From the NCBI RefSeq assembly GCF_000390185.1, contig NZ_AQHR01000059.1:1-64000 (forward strand): a stretch of 64,000 bases of DNA, in the 5' to 3' direction. The notes below the pieces were generated by a model. That model saw nothing but the letters and a program-made list of their open reading frames with translations. It ran no database searches and was not told the origin of the DNA. Shown one piece after another: positions 17,385-26,576 of the stretch. Numbering within the stretch: position 1 is the first letter of the stretch; each line of letters opens with the position of its first letter. The stretch comes from Lunatimonas lonarensis. Lineage in GTDB: Bacteria > Bacteroidota > Bacteroidia > Cytophagales > Cyclobacteriaceae. The translations under genes were made by a program, and so were the position numbers.

Positions 17385-18146
17385 TTGAATAGAAAAGCGT
17401 TCCACGTTGCGTTACAAATTGTTGTATTGGGTTGGATGGTGGCCTTGAGCCCACTTCAGTCAAATGCACAGCAACATGAGATTGGATTTGGAATCGGAAC
17501 CGCCACCTATAGCGGTGACATCATCCGTCGCATTGATCCAACTCAGCTGGGTATTCAAGGTACGTTGTTTGGCAGACGAAATTTTGACAATGCTTGGAGC
17601 TTGCGGGCTGGCGTGCACATCGCCCGGCTTAATGGCGCGGACAGTATACGGCCGTTAGATCCCATGGCTTTGGCGAGAAATGCTCATTTTCGAGGCACTT
17701 TGGTGGAGGTGTCCGCGGTGATGGAATTCCACTTTCTCGATTACATGGCCCACAACTCCGTTACCCCGTTTTCCCCCTATGGCTTCTTAGGATTAGGTTA
17801 CAGTGTTTTTAGCGGAAATGGGCAATCCCATCAGGAAGACCTCGCTGCCGGAAATTACAATACAAGCTCTCCGGTGATTCCCTTTGGTATCGGCCTCAAA
17901 TACAAGCTAAAGGATCGTTTGATCCTAGGTTTGGAAGCGGGGGTTCGTGCTTCCTTTACCGACAACATAGACCGGATTGCAAACGAGGAGCGATATACCC
18001 CGCGTTTCCAAGAGGGTCCGCCTCCCACAGACCGGGTGGTGAACCCTTATGCGCTGAATTTTGGCAATCCCAACGACCGAGACTGGTATTATTTTCTGGG
18101 TGTTTCCCTCAGTTATTCGTTCCACCAGGTTAAATGCTTTAACTAG
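17385..18146 (+). CDS. DUF6089 family outer-membrane beta-barrel protein
   Basis: The product is 253 residues from a TTG start at 17385, the only start that leaves a full signal peptide (hydrophobic to about residue 28, ending SNAQQ). The mature protein is a predicted beta barrel with FGIGTATYSGDI near the N-terminus, typical of DUF6089, and a closing aromatic strand, YYFLGVSLSYSF. In Bacteroidota this family regularly sits directly before uppS and bamA, as here. Its function is not known; the location suggests a link to outer-membrane assembly. Confidence 0.82.
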   Translation: MNRKAFHVALQIVVLGWMVALSPLQSNAQQHEIGFGIGTATYSGDIIRRIDPTQLGIQGTLFGRRNFDNAWSLRAGVHIARLNGADSIRPLDPMALARNAHFRGTLVEVSAVMEFHFLDYMAHNSVTPFSPYGFLGLGYSVFSGNGQSHQEDLAAGNYNTSSPVIPFGIGLKYKLKDRLILGLEAGVRASFTDNIDRIANEERYTPRFQEGPPPTDRVVNPYALNFGNPNDRDWYYFLGVSLSYSFHQVKCFN

Positions 18147-18242
18147 CTTTAACGATTTATAATTGGTCTAGGGGTCGAATATTTAAAAAAGAAATGTCAT
18201 TTTTGTACCTTCAAAAACAGAAGTTTTGGAGAGGCACATCGC

Positions 18243-18986
18243 ATGAAGGAACAAATCGACAGCAATAATATCCCCAAACACATTGCGGTAATAATGGACG
18301 GTAACGGCCGTTGGGCCCAGAAAAAGGGAGCTATGCGGATCTTCGGACACCGCAATGCCATCGCTGCCGTCCGGGATCTTATCGAAGGGACTGCCGAACT
18401 TGGAGTGGAATACGTGTCTCTCTATGCCTTCTCGACGGAAAACTGGTCCCGACCGGAGGAGGAAATCAACGCATTAATGGAGTTGCTGGTAGAGGCGATA
18501 GTCGATGAGGTGCCTACCATGATGAAAAACAACATCCGGCTGGTTACAGTCGGAGACCTTAGCACCCTCCCCGAAAAATGCCAATCCCACCTCAGTTGGG
18601 GAAAGGAAGAAACCAAAAACAATACCGGACTTACCGTAGTACTGGCCATCAGTTACAGCGGTCGCTGGGAAATAGTCACAGCGGTAAAAGATATTGTCAA
18701 AAAAGTAATCGCTGGTGATATTAAACCTGAAGAAATAGATCAGGGCGTTATTGCAGACCATTTGAATACCGCAGGAATTCCCGATCCAGAACTATTGATA
18801 CGAACAAGTGGAGAACAGCGAATCAGTAATTTCATGCTCTGGCAACTGGCCTATGCCGAACTGTATTTTACAGAGGTACTTTGGCCGGATTTCAGGAAAC
18901 ATGACCTCCACGAAGCCATACTGGCCTATCAGCAGCGCGAACGGCGCTTCGGTTTGACAGGGGCTCAGATAAAATCGCAAAGTTGA
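18243..18986 (+). CDS. uppS: Isoprenyl transferase (undecaprenyl diphosphate synthase)
   Basis: This 247-residue cis-prenyltransferase makes the C55 lipid carrier for peptidoglycan and O-antigen synthesis. Diagnostic motifs are HIAVIMDGNGRWAQKKG with the catalytic Asp, the YVSLYAFSTENWSRPEEEI stretch, and the C-terminal PDPELLIRTSGEQRISNFMLWQLAYAELYF. The start codon agrees with the family. Its stop codon shares a base with the bamA start (TGATG), implying translational coupling of lipid-carrier and barrel-assembly genes. Confidence 0.96.
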   Translation: MKEQIDSNNIPKHIAVIMDGNGRWAQKKGAMRIFGHRNAIAAVRDLIEGTAELGVEYVSLYAFSTENWSRPEEEINALMELLVEAIVDEVPTMMKNNIRLVTVGDLSTLPEKCQSHLSWGKEETKNNTGLTVVLAISYSGRWEIVTAVKDIVKKVIAGDIKPEEIDQGVIADHLNTAGIPDPELLIRTSGEQRISNFMLWQLAYAELYFTEVLWPDFRKHDLHEAILAYQQRERRFGLTGAQIKSQS

Positions 18987-21700
18987 TGAAAAAATTACCA
19001 TTAATCGTCTGTTTATTGCTGCTGACCGTAGGCATGGCAGAGGCCCAGATTCGGTTGGGCCAAAGTAGGTTCGCCACCCAACGGCCCACCAATATCCTGG
19101 ACTTAGACTACTCAAAGCCAAAAAAATTCCGGATAGCTGAAATACAGGCGGTGGGGTTAAGTACGCTGGACGAGACGGCCATCATCTCTTTGGCGGGTCT
19201 GCGGGTAGACGACGAAATCAGTGTGCCGGGGGATGCGATCTCCAGCGCACTAAAGAAACTTTGGGCGCAAGGAATCATCGGCGACGTAAAAATTCTGGTA
19301 ACCAAAATTGAAGGGGATGATATCTATCTTCTCCTGGAACTAACCGAGAGGCCTCGCTTTAGCCGTGTGGAGTTCACCGGAATCAACAAAACCCAAGAGG
19401 GGGAACTCAAGGACAAGGTTTCCATCAGGGGTCGCGTAGTGCGTGATGACGTGCTCAACAATTCGCAACGGAAAATCAAAGCCTACTTTGTGGACAAGGG
19501 CTACCTCAACACCGAGGTGAAGGTCGTCCAAGAAAGGGATACCACTTTGCCTAACAGCGTAAAACTACGCTTCAATGTAGACAAGGGCACCAAGGTACGG
19601 ATCAACGAAATAAAAATTGCAGGAAACGATAACATTCCCGCAAACAAAATCAAAAAGAAACTAAAGGGAACAAAAGAGCATCCTCGGTTTTACATCTTCA
19701 AAGATCTGGTATCTAGGATCACAAACACTACACCGCGGACGGCGGGGGAAGCCATCTCCTACCGAAATCCCGTGACCGAAGAGCAGATCAAGGAATATAT
19801 CAACAAAAACTTCAAGCTTAACTTTTTCAACGGCTCCAAATTTGTTCGCAGCGACTACAGAGAAGATAAAGAAAAGGTCATTGCCTTTTACAATAGCCGG
19901 GGTTATCGGGACGCAGTGATTACCCGTGACTCGGTGTATAATTACGATGCAAATCGAATCAATTTGGATATTGACATAGAAGAAGGAAGGCAATACTACT
20001 ATAGGAACCTCACCTTTTCAGGTAACTATATCTACGATAGCGATCAGCTGCAGGCCAAGTTGGGCATCTTTAAGGGTGATATCTATAACAAAGAAAAACT
20101 GGACAAACGCCTAAACTACGATCCTCAGCGAGGAGACGACGTCAGCTCCCTGTACCAAGACGACGGCTACCTCTTCTTTACCATTGATCCGGTAGAGGTC
20201 AATATTGCCGGGGATTCCATCGATATAGAACTACGGATTTTTGAAGGGCCGCAGGTAACGGTAAACTCGGTTTCCATTGAAGGTAACGAGCGTACCAGTG
20301 ACCACGTGGTGATGCGAGAGATTCGTATCCTACCCGGTCAGAAGTTTAACCGAAGCATGCTGGTAAGAACCATCCGTGAACTTTCACAGATTGGCTACTT
20401 TAACCCGGAAAACATAGAGCCAGACATGCGTCCGAATTTTGAAGACGCTACGGTAGACATCGTGTTCAAACTCGAAGAACGGCCGAACGATCAGATAGAA
20501 TTGTCTGGCGGTTGGGGAGGACTATTCCGATTCGTAGGTACTGTGGGGTTGACTTTCAATAACTTCTCGATCAAAAATATCCGCGACTTCTCAAAATGGA
20601 GGCCATTGCCGGTGGGGGATGGTCAGAAAGTTGCACTACGGGTACAGGCCAATGGTCGGAGCTTTCAGAACTACAGCATATCCTTCACGGAGCCTTGGTT
20701 TGGCGGCAAGAAGCCTAACGCACTAAGTGTAGGGTTCAATCACTCGGTACAGCGACAGATCGACATGTGGAACCGGCAGAATTTCGGTGCGGACATGGGA
20801 TCCTTTAAAATAACCGGGGTAAACGTCGGACTTGCCAAGCGGGTTACCTGGCCGGATGATTATTTCCAAGTGAGTAACTCACTTCAGTTTCAGGTATACG
20901 ATTTCGACCGCTATGGGAATTTCTTCGGATTGACCTACAACACGGGGACGGCACGTAGCATTGCCTTGAATACCACCATAGCCCGAAACAACATTGACAA
21001 CCCGATTTACCCGCGATTCGGTTCAAATATTATTCTGAGCAGTACCCTGACCCCTCCCTACACCTCCATGAACAGGAGTATTAATCGGGAGTCGCCGGAT
21101 GAAGTGAAGTACCAGTGGCTGGAATATCACAAGTGGATGTTTGACGCATCGCTTTACACCCCACTTTTTGGTTCGAATAAGCTGGTCTTCAGTGCACGTA
21201 CCCACTTGGGATTCGTTGGCTCCTATGGCAACCGGATTGGGATCATACCTTTGGAGCGGTTCGTACTCGGCGGAGATGGTATGAATATGATGAACTTCGC
21301 GCTCGGTCAGGAAATCATCGGTCTTAGGGGATACGAAAACCAGTCGATCACTCCCGGTCGAGATTTTAGGGGACAACCTGGCGCTCCTGTTCCCTATGGT
21401 GGGGTTGTTTACAACAAGCATGTGATGGAAGTCCGCTTCTTGGTATCCCCAAACCCCTCAGCAACGATATTCCTCTTGGGTTTTGCCGAAGCGGGAAACA
21501 ACTGGGGTAACTACGCTGAGTACAACCCATACGATCTGAAGAAATCTGCCGGTTTTGGCGCGCGGATCTTCATGCCTGCGTTTGGTCTCCTCGGAATAGA
21601 CTGGGGTTATGGCTTTGACGAAGTGCCGTCCATTGCCAACCCGAACCCAGGTCGAAGTGGTGGCATGTTCCACTTCACAATCGGACAACAGTTCAGATAA
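18986..21700 (+). CDS. bamA: BamA, outer-membrane protein assembly factor
   Basis: The product is 904 residues from the ATG overlapping the uppS stop. A signal peptide (MKKLPLIVCLLLLTVGMAEAQ) precedes about 430 residues of POTRA repeats. Recognisable repeats include RPRFSRVEFTGINKTQEGEL, KVRINEIKIAGNDNIPANKI and GPQVTVNSVSIEGNERTSDHVV. The 16-stranded barrel follows, with VLGGDGMNMMNF, QEIIGLRGYENQS (the VRGF/Y-like loop 6 motif) and the terminal GGMFHFTIGQQFR. It folds and inserts outer-membrane barrels. Two Skp-like chaperone genes follow in the same operon. Confidence 0.95.
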   Translation: MKKLPLIVCLLLLTVGMAEAQIRLGQSRFATQRPTNILDLDYSKPKKFRIAEIQAVGLSTLDETAIISLAGLRVDDEISVPGDAISSALKKLWAQGIIGDVKILVTKIEGDDIYLLLELTERPRFSRVEFTGINKTQEGELKDKVSIRGRVVRDDVLNNSQRKIKAYFVDKGYLNTEVKVVQERDTTLPNSVKLRFNVDKGTKVRINEIKIAGNDNIPANKIKKKLKGTKEHPRFYIFKDLVSRITNTTPRTAGEAISYRNPVTEEQIKEYINKNFKLNFFNGSKFVRSDYREDKEKVIAFYNSRGYRDAVITRDSVYNYDANRINLDIDIEEGRQYYYRNLTFSGNYIYDSDQLQAKLGIFKGDIYNKEKLDKRLNYDPQRGDDVSSLYQDDGYLFFTIDPVEVNIAGDSIDIELRIFEGPQVTVNSVSIEGNERTSDHVVMREIRILPGQKFNRSMLVRTIRELSQIGYFNPENIEPDMRPNFEDATVDIVFKLEERPNDQIELSGGWGGLFRFVGTVGLTFNNFSIKNIRDFSKWRPLPVGDGQKVALRVQANGRSFQNYSISFTEPWFGGKKPNALSVGFNHSVQRQIDMWNRQNFGADMGSFKITGVNVGLAKRVTWPDDYFQVSNSLQFQVYDFDRYGNFFGLTYNTGTARSIALNTTIARNNIDNPIYPRFGSNIILSSTLTPPYTSMNRSINRESPDEVKYQWLEYHKWMFDASLYTPLFGSNKLVFSARTHLGFVGSYGNRIGIIPLERFVLGGDGMNMMNFALGQEIIGLRGYENQSITPGRDFRGQPGAPVPYGGVVYNKHVMEVRFLVSPNPSATIFLLGFAEAGNNWGNYAEYNPYDLKKSAGFGARIFMPAFGLLGIDWGYGFDEVPSIANPNPGRSGGMFHFTIGQQFR

Positions 21701-21702
21701 TT

Positions 21703-22227
21703 ATGGAAAAGTGGCTGAAATTACTACTTTTGCTGTCTCTGTTGCCGTTAGCCAGTATGGGACAGAAATTTGGCTATGTTGATACCGAATATATTCTCAA
21801 CAAACACCCGGATTATAAAAAAGTGCAGCAGGAGGTAGAGGCCTTAGGATCGGAATGGAAAAAAGAGGCACAAAAATTGGACAATGAAATAAAAGAACTC
21901 TATAACGCACTGAAGGCGGAAGAAGTACTGCTAACGGAAGAGATGTATGAGGAGCGGATCGCAGTGATCAGAGAAAAGGAAAGGGAGGCTGTTGCGTTTA
22001 AAAACCGCGTTTTTGGCGTAAACGGGCAGTTTTTCCAGAAGCAGTCGGAGCTTATGCAGCCCCTGCAATCGAAGATCTACGATGCAATTGACCGGGTCTC
22101 AAAGCGCAATGCACTGGCCATTTTGTTTGACAAAGCGTCAGGCCCAAGCGCGATCATATATACCGACCCAAGGCACGATTATTCCGATTTTGTGTTGGAA
22201 GAGTTGGGTTTAGATGAAAACAATTAA
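21703..22227 (+). CDS. OmpH/Skp family periplasmic chaperone (first copy)
   Basis: The product is 174 residues: a signal peptide (ending MGQ), then FGYVDTEYILNKHPDYKKVQQEV, typical of OmpH. A long charged coiled coil spans roughly residues 45-110, and a short beta C-terminus follows. Skp trimers hold unfolded outer-membrane proteins for BamA. The gene starts 2 nt after bamA and is followed by a second, divergent-in-sequence copy, an arrangement common in Bacteroidota. Confidence 0.9.
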   Translation: MEKWLKLLLLLSLLPLASMGQKFGYVDTEYILNKHPDYKKVQQEVEALGSEWKKEAQKLDNEIKELYNALKAEEVLLTEEMYEERIAVIREKEREAVAFKNRVFGVNGQFFQKQSELMQPLQSKIYDAIDRVSKRNALAILFDKASGPSAIIYTDPRHDYSDFVLEELGLDENN

Positions 22228-22248
22228 CATTTAAGAAAAATTAACACT

Positions 22249-22782
22249 ATGAAAGCAAGAATCATCCTATCGGCAATTGCAGTGCTTTGCTTGGGATTTG
22301 TAGCCTCTGCCCAAGAGGTAAAGATTGGTTATACCAACGTTGAGTACATTATGAGCCTAATGCCTGAGATGGAGCAGATAGATGCGGATATCACCGATTA
22401 CGGTTCACAATTGGATCAGCAGATTCAGACCAAAACACGGGATTTCCAACAACAAGTGCAATCCTATCAGCAATCTATGAACTCAATGACTGACCAGGCC
22501 AGGGGAGAAAAAGAGCAGCAACTGACTAAAATGCAGCAGGACATTCAGAAATTTCAGCAAGACGTCCAGGCCTCTTATCAGCGCAAGCTCCAGGAGCTCC
22601 TGGAACCTGTACAGACGAAGGTCTACAACGCCATCAATGCAGTAGCGGCTGAAAACAACTATACGCATATCTTGGCTGACTCTGCTGGGCAGGCTCCCAT
22701 CCTTCTGTACACAAAAGACGATGATCCGTTCACAGATCTGGTTTTGGCCAAGTTAGGTGTAACTCCTCCGGCTGGAAACTGA
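22249..22782 (+). CDS. OmpH/Skp family periplasmic chaperone (second copy)
   Basis: The product is 177 residues with a signal peptide ending in FVASAQ, then VKIGYTNVEYIMSLMPEMEQI. A Gln-rich coiled coil (residues about 45-115) and the C-terminal NNYTHILADSAGQAPILLY follow. It is a tandem paralogue of the preceding Skp, sharing the overall plan but with much more glutamine in the coiled coil, so the two copies may differ in client range. It is the last gene of the cluster; a strong terminator lies 20 nt after the stop. Confidence 0.9.
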   Translation: MKARIILSAIAVLCLGFVASAQEVKIGYTNVEYIMSLMPEMEQIDADITDYGSQLDQQIQTKTRDFQQQVQSYQQSMNSMTDQARGEKEQQLTKMQQDIQKFQQDVQASYQRKLQELLEPVQTKVYNAINAVAAENNYTHILADSAGQAPILLYTKDDDPFTDLVLAKLGVTPPAGN

Positions 22783-22801
22783 TCTTATCATTAAAATTTA
22801 T

Positions 22802-22836
22802 AAGCCCAATTCTGTCTCGGATTGGGCTTTTTTTAT
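22802..22836 (+). terminator. Intrinsic terminator of the bamA-skp operon
   Basis: The 9-bp stem AAGCCCAAT (22802-22810) with ATTGGGCTT (22821-22829) and a 10-nt loop is followed by a run of T residues to about 22836. It closes the cluster that begins with the CBS gene. Confidence 0.9.
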
Positions 22837-22885
22837 ACTTTTATATCGGCCAGACGCACTATTGACCTCAATCTTTGTTTACCCT

Positions 22886-23284
22886 ATGAATTTTTCAACC
22901 CTTACCTGGATAGTATTCGCAGGAATACAAAGTGTTACATCGTTCTCAATCCAACCGGAGGGCATCTATGATCTGGAAGCTACGGAAGTAATAGTGAACA
23001 CCACCGAAACCGGGGAGCGCTACTTCGCCTATGTGATTACCAATGTGGGATCCGAACCGGCACCGGCGGGCAGCTATGAGGTATTTCTAAGCGTAAATGG
23101 TAAGGTAATAAGCCTTGACACCAAAACCTCGGCATTGGATCCTGGAAAGTCGATACTCTACACGTCCGAAACAAAGTTTAGCCCCGACCGGAAAAAAAAG
23201 AAACTGAAGTATAAACTGACCATTCACACCAAAGATGGAAACAAGTCAAACAATCAGCACAAGGGGGTGGTGGAATGGGAATAG
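22886..23284 (+). CDS. Secreted CARDB-like protein
   Basis: The product is 132 residues from ATG 22886; an in-frame TTG at 22862 adds only eight residues before the signal peptide. A hydrophobic leader (MNFSTLTWIVFAGIQSVTSFS) is followed by one immunoglobulin-like beta domain. Its strands VNTTETGERYFAYVITNVGSEPAPAGSYEVFLSVNG and KLKYKLTIHTKDGNKSNNQH resemble a CARDB adhesion domain. It is probably secreted or periplasmic. Its function is unknown. It converges with the histidine kinase gene, leaving a single base between the stops. Confidence 0.6.
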   Translation: MNFSTLTWIVFAGIQSVTSFSIQPEGIYDLEATEVIVNTTETGERYFAYVITNVGSEPAPAGSYEVFLSVNGKVISLDTKTSALDPGKSILYTSETKFSPDRKKKKLKYKLTIHTKDGNKSNNQHKGVVEWE

Positions 23285-23285
23285 G

Positions 23286-26200
23286 TTAGGCGGACTCTAC
23301 CGGCAGATATACCTTGAAGGTGGTGCCGAATCCCACTTCACTGCTTACCTCGATGTGGCCGCCCATCGTTTCGATTTGGTTTTTGGCTATAAACAAACCG
23401 ACGCCTCGGGAATCTTGGTGTCGATGAAAGGTCTTATACAGGCCAAACAATACCTTCCCGTGTTTTTCCAGGTCTATTCCCATCCCATTGTCCTCAAAGG
23501 ACATTATCACTTGACCCCCGTCCTCCGTCGCGTCAATACGAAGGTAACTATCCCTGTCTGTCGCTTTGTATTTAATGGCATTGGTAATAAAGTTCAATGT
23601 GATGCTCTCCATATAGGCCGGAATAGCACGGATTTTAAGCCTCTCCGGAACAAGATTTTCAACCCGGATATTCTCCTTCCTAATCATTGCGCTGAGGCTT
23701 TCGACGTTTCGTTGGATCAAAGGTCGGATAGCTAGGTTTACCCTGGCTTCGTTGTCTAGGTTCACTTTTATAACCTCCGTTAGATCCTGAATGGTCTGTC
23801 GTAGATTATTGGCCCCCAGCTCAATCATGCTGACTACTTCGTTTTCGAAGTAATCGGGATTGGCGGTTTTTAACAGGTCTACAAGTCCCGAAATGCCGCC
23901 ACTATGGGAACGGAGGTTGTGCGATACGATAAATGCAAAATTCCGAAGACGGTCATTTTGTTGCTTCGTCAGTTCGTGCAACTCACTTACCTTTCGTTCT
24001 GCTTCCTTCAGACGACTAATATCCACCGCTATCCCCAAAAAACCAGTCGTATAGCCACCCTGCCTAATGGCGGTGACCGATAAAAGAACAGGAAAGGGCG
24101 TGCCATCTGCACGGAGGTAGTTCCATTCCCGGGTATAGGCCATTCCTTTACGGGCTCTGTAAACCAATACGTCAAATCCAGAAACAATCTCGCCGAATTC
24201 CTCCTGTATCTTCGCTGCTTCACTAAAAATATCTTCTTCCAAGTGTATCAGACTCGGAGTATTTTTTCCAATCATTTCTTGGCCCGAGTAACCTAGCATT
24301 TCCTCTGCACCAGTGTTGAAATGGGTGATGACTCCGTCCAGATCCGTGGCAATAATGCTAACCTGCGTGCCTGCATCGAGTACCGCCCTAAGGTTAGCCA
24401 GCGCAACGCTGAGTTGGGACTCGGTTTCCTTTTTACTGGATATGTCCTCGGTAAACGACCAGATAAGCTTGCGTCTCTTTAGGTCTTTGATAACCACTCC
24501 CTGCAAACGAACCGGATACCTGGATCCATCCTTCCGGATGTGTTCTTTTTCGTACGGACCGTAGTATCCCCTTAGCTTCATGTCCTGTACAGCCTGCTGC
24601 TCCAGTTGTTCATAGGCAACGGGCGTGATTTCCGCATTGGTAAGACGTAAAAATTCTTCCTTGGTGTATCCGGTTGGCTCCAATAGCTTTCGGTTTACAT
24701 CCACAAATTCGCCCGTATAATAGTCGACAAGGGAAATACCTATCGGCGACAATTCGTACAGCGCGTGGAGAATATTCTGCTGGTATCTGGCCTCTTCTTC
24801 TCTTTCCTTTCTATCGCTAATATCCTGCAGGGTGCCGTACATTTTCAGCGCACGACCGTCCTCCGACCATTCGATTACCTTACCCCTTACATTTACCCAA
24901 ATAAAGTGGCCAGACTTCTGCCTGGCAGGAACCTCTAACTGAAAATAAGCTCTCTCCTTTTTGAAACAGCTGATCAGCAAAGCTTTCACCCTTTTTTTGT
25001 GCACTCTATCGGTAAAATCTTCCCAGTCCCTCACCGAAAAGGAATCCAGCTCCCGAGGCTCATAACCTAGCAGGTATGCATATTGATCGTTAACTACGAT
25101 ACTACCCGAAGAGACATCCCATTCAAATGTGCCCGCCAAGGTACTTTCTATCAAGGCACGATACCGGTTTCTGGTAGCTACGATCTCCTGTATTGGCCGA
25201 CCTTCGGGTATGATATAAATCACGTTACCAAATTCATCCCTGACCGGCTTAAGGCTAAAAAGGATGGTCACGGGTGTCTCATTCCTCGTCCAAACAGAAA
25301 CCTCGTAGGTAACCTCCTCCCCTTTGCATGCCCGTTTGAAGTTATGCTTCAGCTCCTCTCGCGCGGCCACGGAAATCTGCCACCAGTAACAGTCCCAAAA
25401 AAACTTACCAACCACATCCTCCCTACGAATGCCAGCTTCGCGGAGAGCCGTTTCGTTTGCTTCCAACAAGACCCCCTCAAGGTTCAAGAAACCTATAAAG
25501 GATAGGCTGGAATCAAATATGCCCTTAAACTTCCATTCCTGCCTTTTAATATCTGTGATATCCTGAAACGCCCCCAGTAATGTTCCATTGATACGCTTAC
25601 CCGTAGCCCTCACCCACTTCTCCCTCCCGGTAGCCGTAATCAATCTACAAGATACGTCAAATGGACGTTGGTGTTCGATACAGGACATAACCGCCTCCCG
25701 AATGGTTTCCCTGTCCTCGGGATGGTAAAAGTCCACTCCGTTGGATTGATTATGGTCGAATCCCACCGGGACTTCATGGATCGCATATACCTCCTCTGTC
25801 CATATGGTCTTACCGGTAGCAATATCCAATTCCCATACGCCCAACTTATTGATCCGCTGCCCTTCTTGATATACCTTGAGCGTATTGACAAGTCTTTTTT
25901 CATTCGACTCCAACTCACCCACTCGCTTATCCAATCTCAAAAATTCCAAAACTGGTCCACCCAATGAATTCAAAGACTGCAACTGATACGCTGTCAGTGT
26001 TTTTGGGAAATTGTCAAGCACACAAATAAAGCACCTCGCCTCTTCCATGTCATTCGAAAAAACACATGACGCAAAAAAACGGAGGCCTAAAGGTGGTTCA
26101 ATCTGCGGATTTCTGTGGAAGCTCAGATCTTCCTTCAAATCGGTAACTACCATAGTGCTGCCCTCTGCCGCATCAAACACGCTAATCGAAAAATTTACAT

Positions 26201-26417
26201 ACCCAGCCAAGTCACTTCCCTCCGCCCCGTGGCTTGACAATAGCGAAACCCCCCCATCAGAAGTGGAAAATAAAAAGGCTAGTGGGGCTTCACAAATTTG
26301 TGCTGCCAGTCTACAAAAAAAATCCAGTGGACTGCGGGTATCCGCCTTCCACATTAACTTCCTCCGCTCAAATCTCCTTTCATACCCTGAATTGGGTAAT
26401 TCATTTACATCATTCAT
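23286..26417 (-). CDS. Cytoplasmic GAF/multi-PAS sensor histidine kinase
   Basis: The 1043-residue product contains no transmembrane helix. It has an N-terminal GAF-like domain (about 25-160), then five PAS domains at roughly 185-290, 295-405, 415-540, 545-670 and 685-800. PAC-like ends such as GTLQDISDRKE, WSFTEDISSKKE and GIAVDISRLKEAE mark the boundaries. The dimerisation helix contains the phospho-acceptor H833 in FIVSHNLRSHSGG. The ATPase domain shows N (FITNAIKYK), G1 (SFEDNGMGID) and G2 (RGVGLFIAKNQIE) boxes. No receiver domain or response regulator gene is adjacent, so it is an orphan kinase with unknown ligand, presumably reading cytoplasmic small molecules, light or redox. Confidence 0.88.
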   Translation of the reverse strand: MNDVNELPNSGYERRFERRKLMWKADTRSPLDFFCRLAAQICEAPLAFLFSTSDGGVSLLSSHGAEGSDLAGYVNFSISVFDAAEGSTMVVTDLKEDLSFHRNPQIEPPLGLRFFASCVFSNDMEEARCFICVLDNFPKTLTAYQLQSLNSLGGPVLEFLRLDKRVGELESNEKRLVNTLKVYQEGQRINKLGVWELDIATGKTIWTEEVYAIHEVPVGFDHNQSNGVDFYHPEDRETIREAVMSCIEHQRPFDVSCRLITATGREKWVRATGKRINGTLLGAFQDITDIKRQEWKFKGIFDSSLSFIGFLNLEGVLLEANETALREAGIRREDVVGKFFWDCYWWQISVAAREELKHNFKRACKGEEVTYEVSVWTRNETPVTILFSLKPVRDEFGNVIYIIPEGRPIQEIVATRNRYRALIESTLAGTFEWDVSSGSIVVNDQYAYLLGYEPRELDSFSVRDWEDFTDRVHKKRVKALLISCFKKERAYFQLEVPARQKSGHFIWVNVRGKVIEWSEDGRALKMYGTLQDISDRKEREEEARYQQNILHALYELSPIGISLVDYYTGEFVDVNRKLLEPTGYTKEEFLRLTNAEITPVAYEQLEQQAVQDMKLRGYYGPYEKEHIRKDGSRYPVRLQGVVIKDLKRRKLIWSFTEDISSKKETESQLSVALANLRAVLDAGTQVSIIATDLDGVITHFNTGAEEMLGYSGQEMIGKNTPSLIHLEEDIFSEAAKIQEEFGEIVSGFDVLVYRARKGMAYTREWNYLRADGTPFPVLLSVTAIRQGGYTTGFLGIAVDISRLKEAERKVSELHELTKQQNDRLRNFAFIVSHNLRSHSGGISGLVDLLKTANPDYFENEVVSMIELGANNLRQTIQDLTEVIKVNLDNEARVNLAIRPLIQRNVESLSAMIRKENIRVENLVPERLKIRAIPAYMESITLNFITNAIKYKATDRDSYLRIDATEDGGQVIMSFEDNGMGIDLEKHGKVLFGLYKTFHRHQDSRGVGLFIAKNQIETMGGHIEVSSEVGFGTTFKVYLPVESA

Positions 26418-26576
26418 CTAAAAAAAACAAAATGCAATACCCAGTACGGTGATAAATTGGCAATACCCTTTTAAATATAACATGAAGTTTAAAAAAAATA
26501 CACACAATTCCTACCATTTATCATCACTTTATTCCGTCAAAACAAAAAACCAAACGATAAACCTACAAGATAAGAG

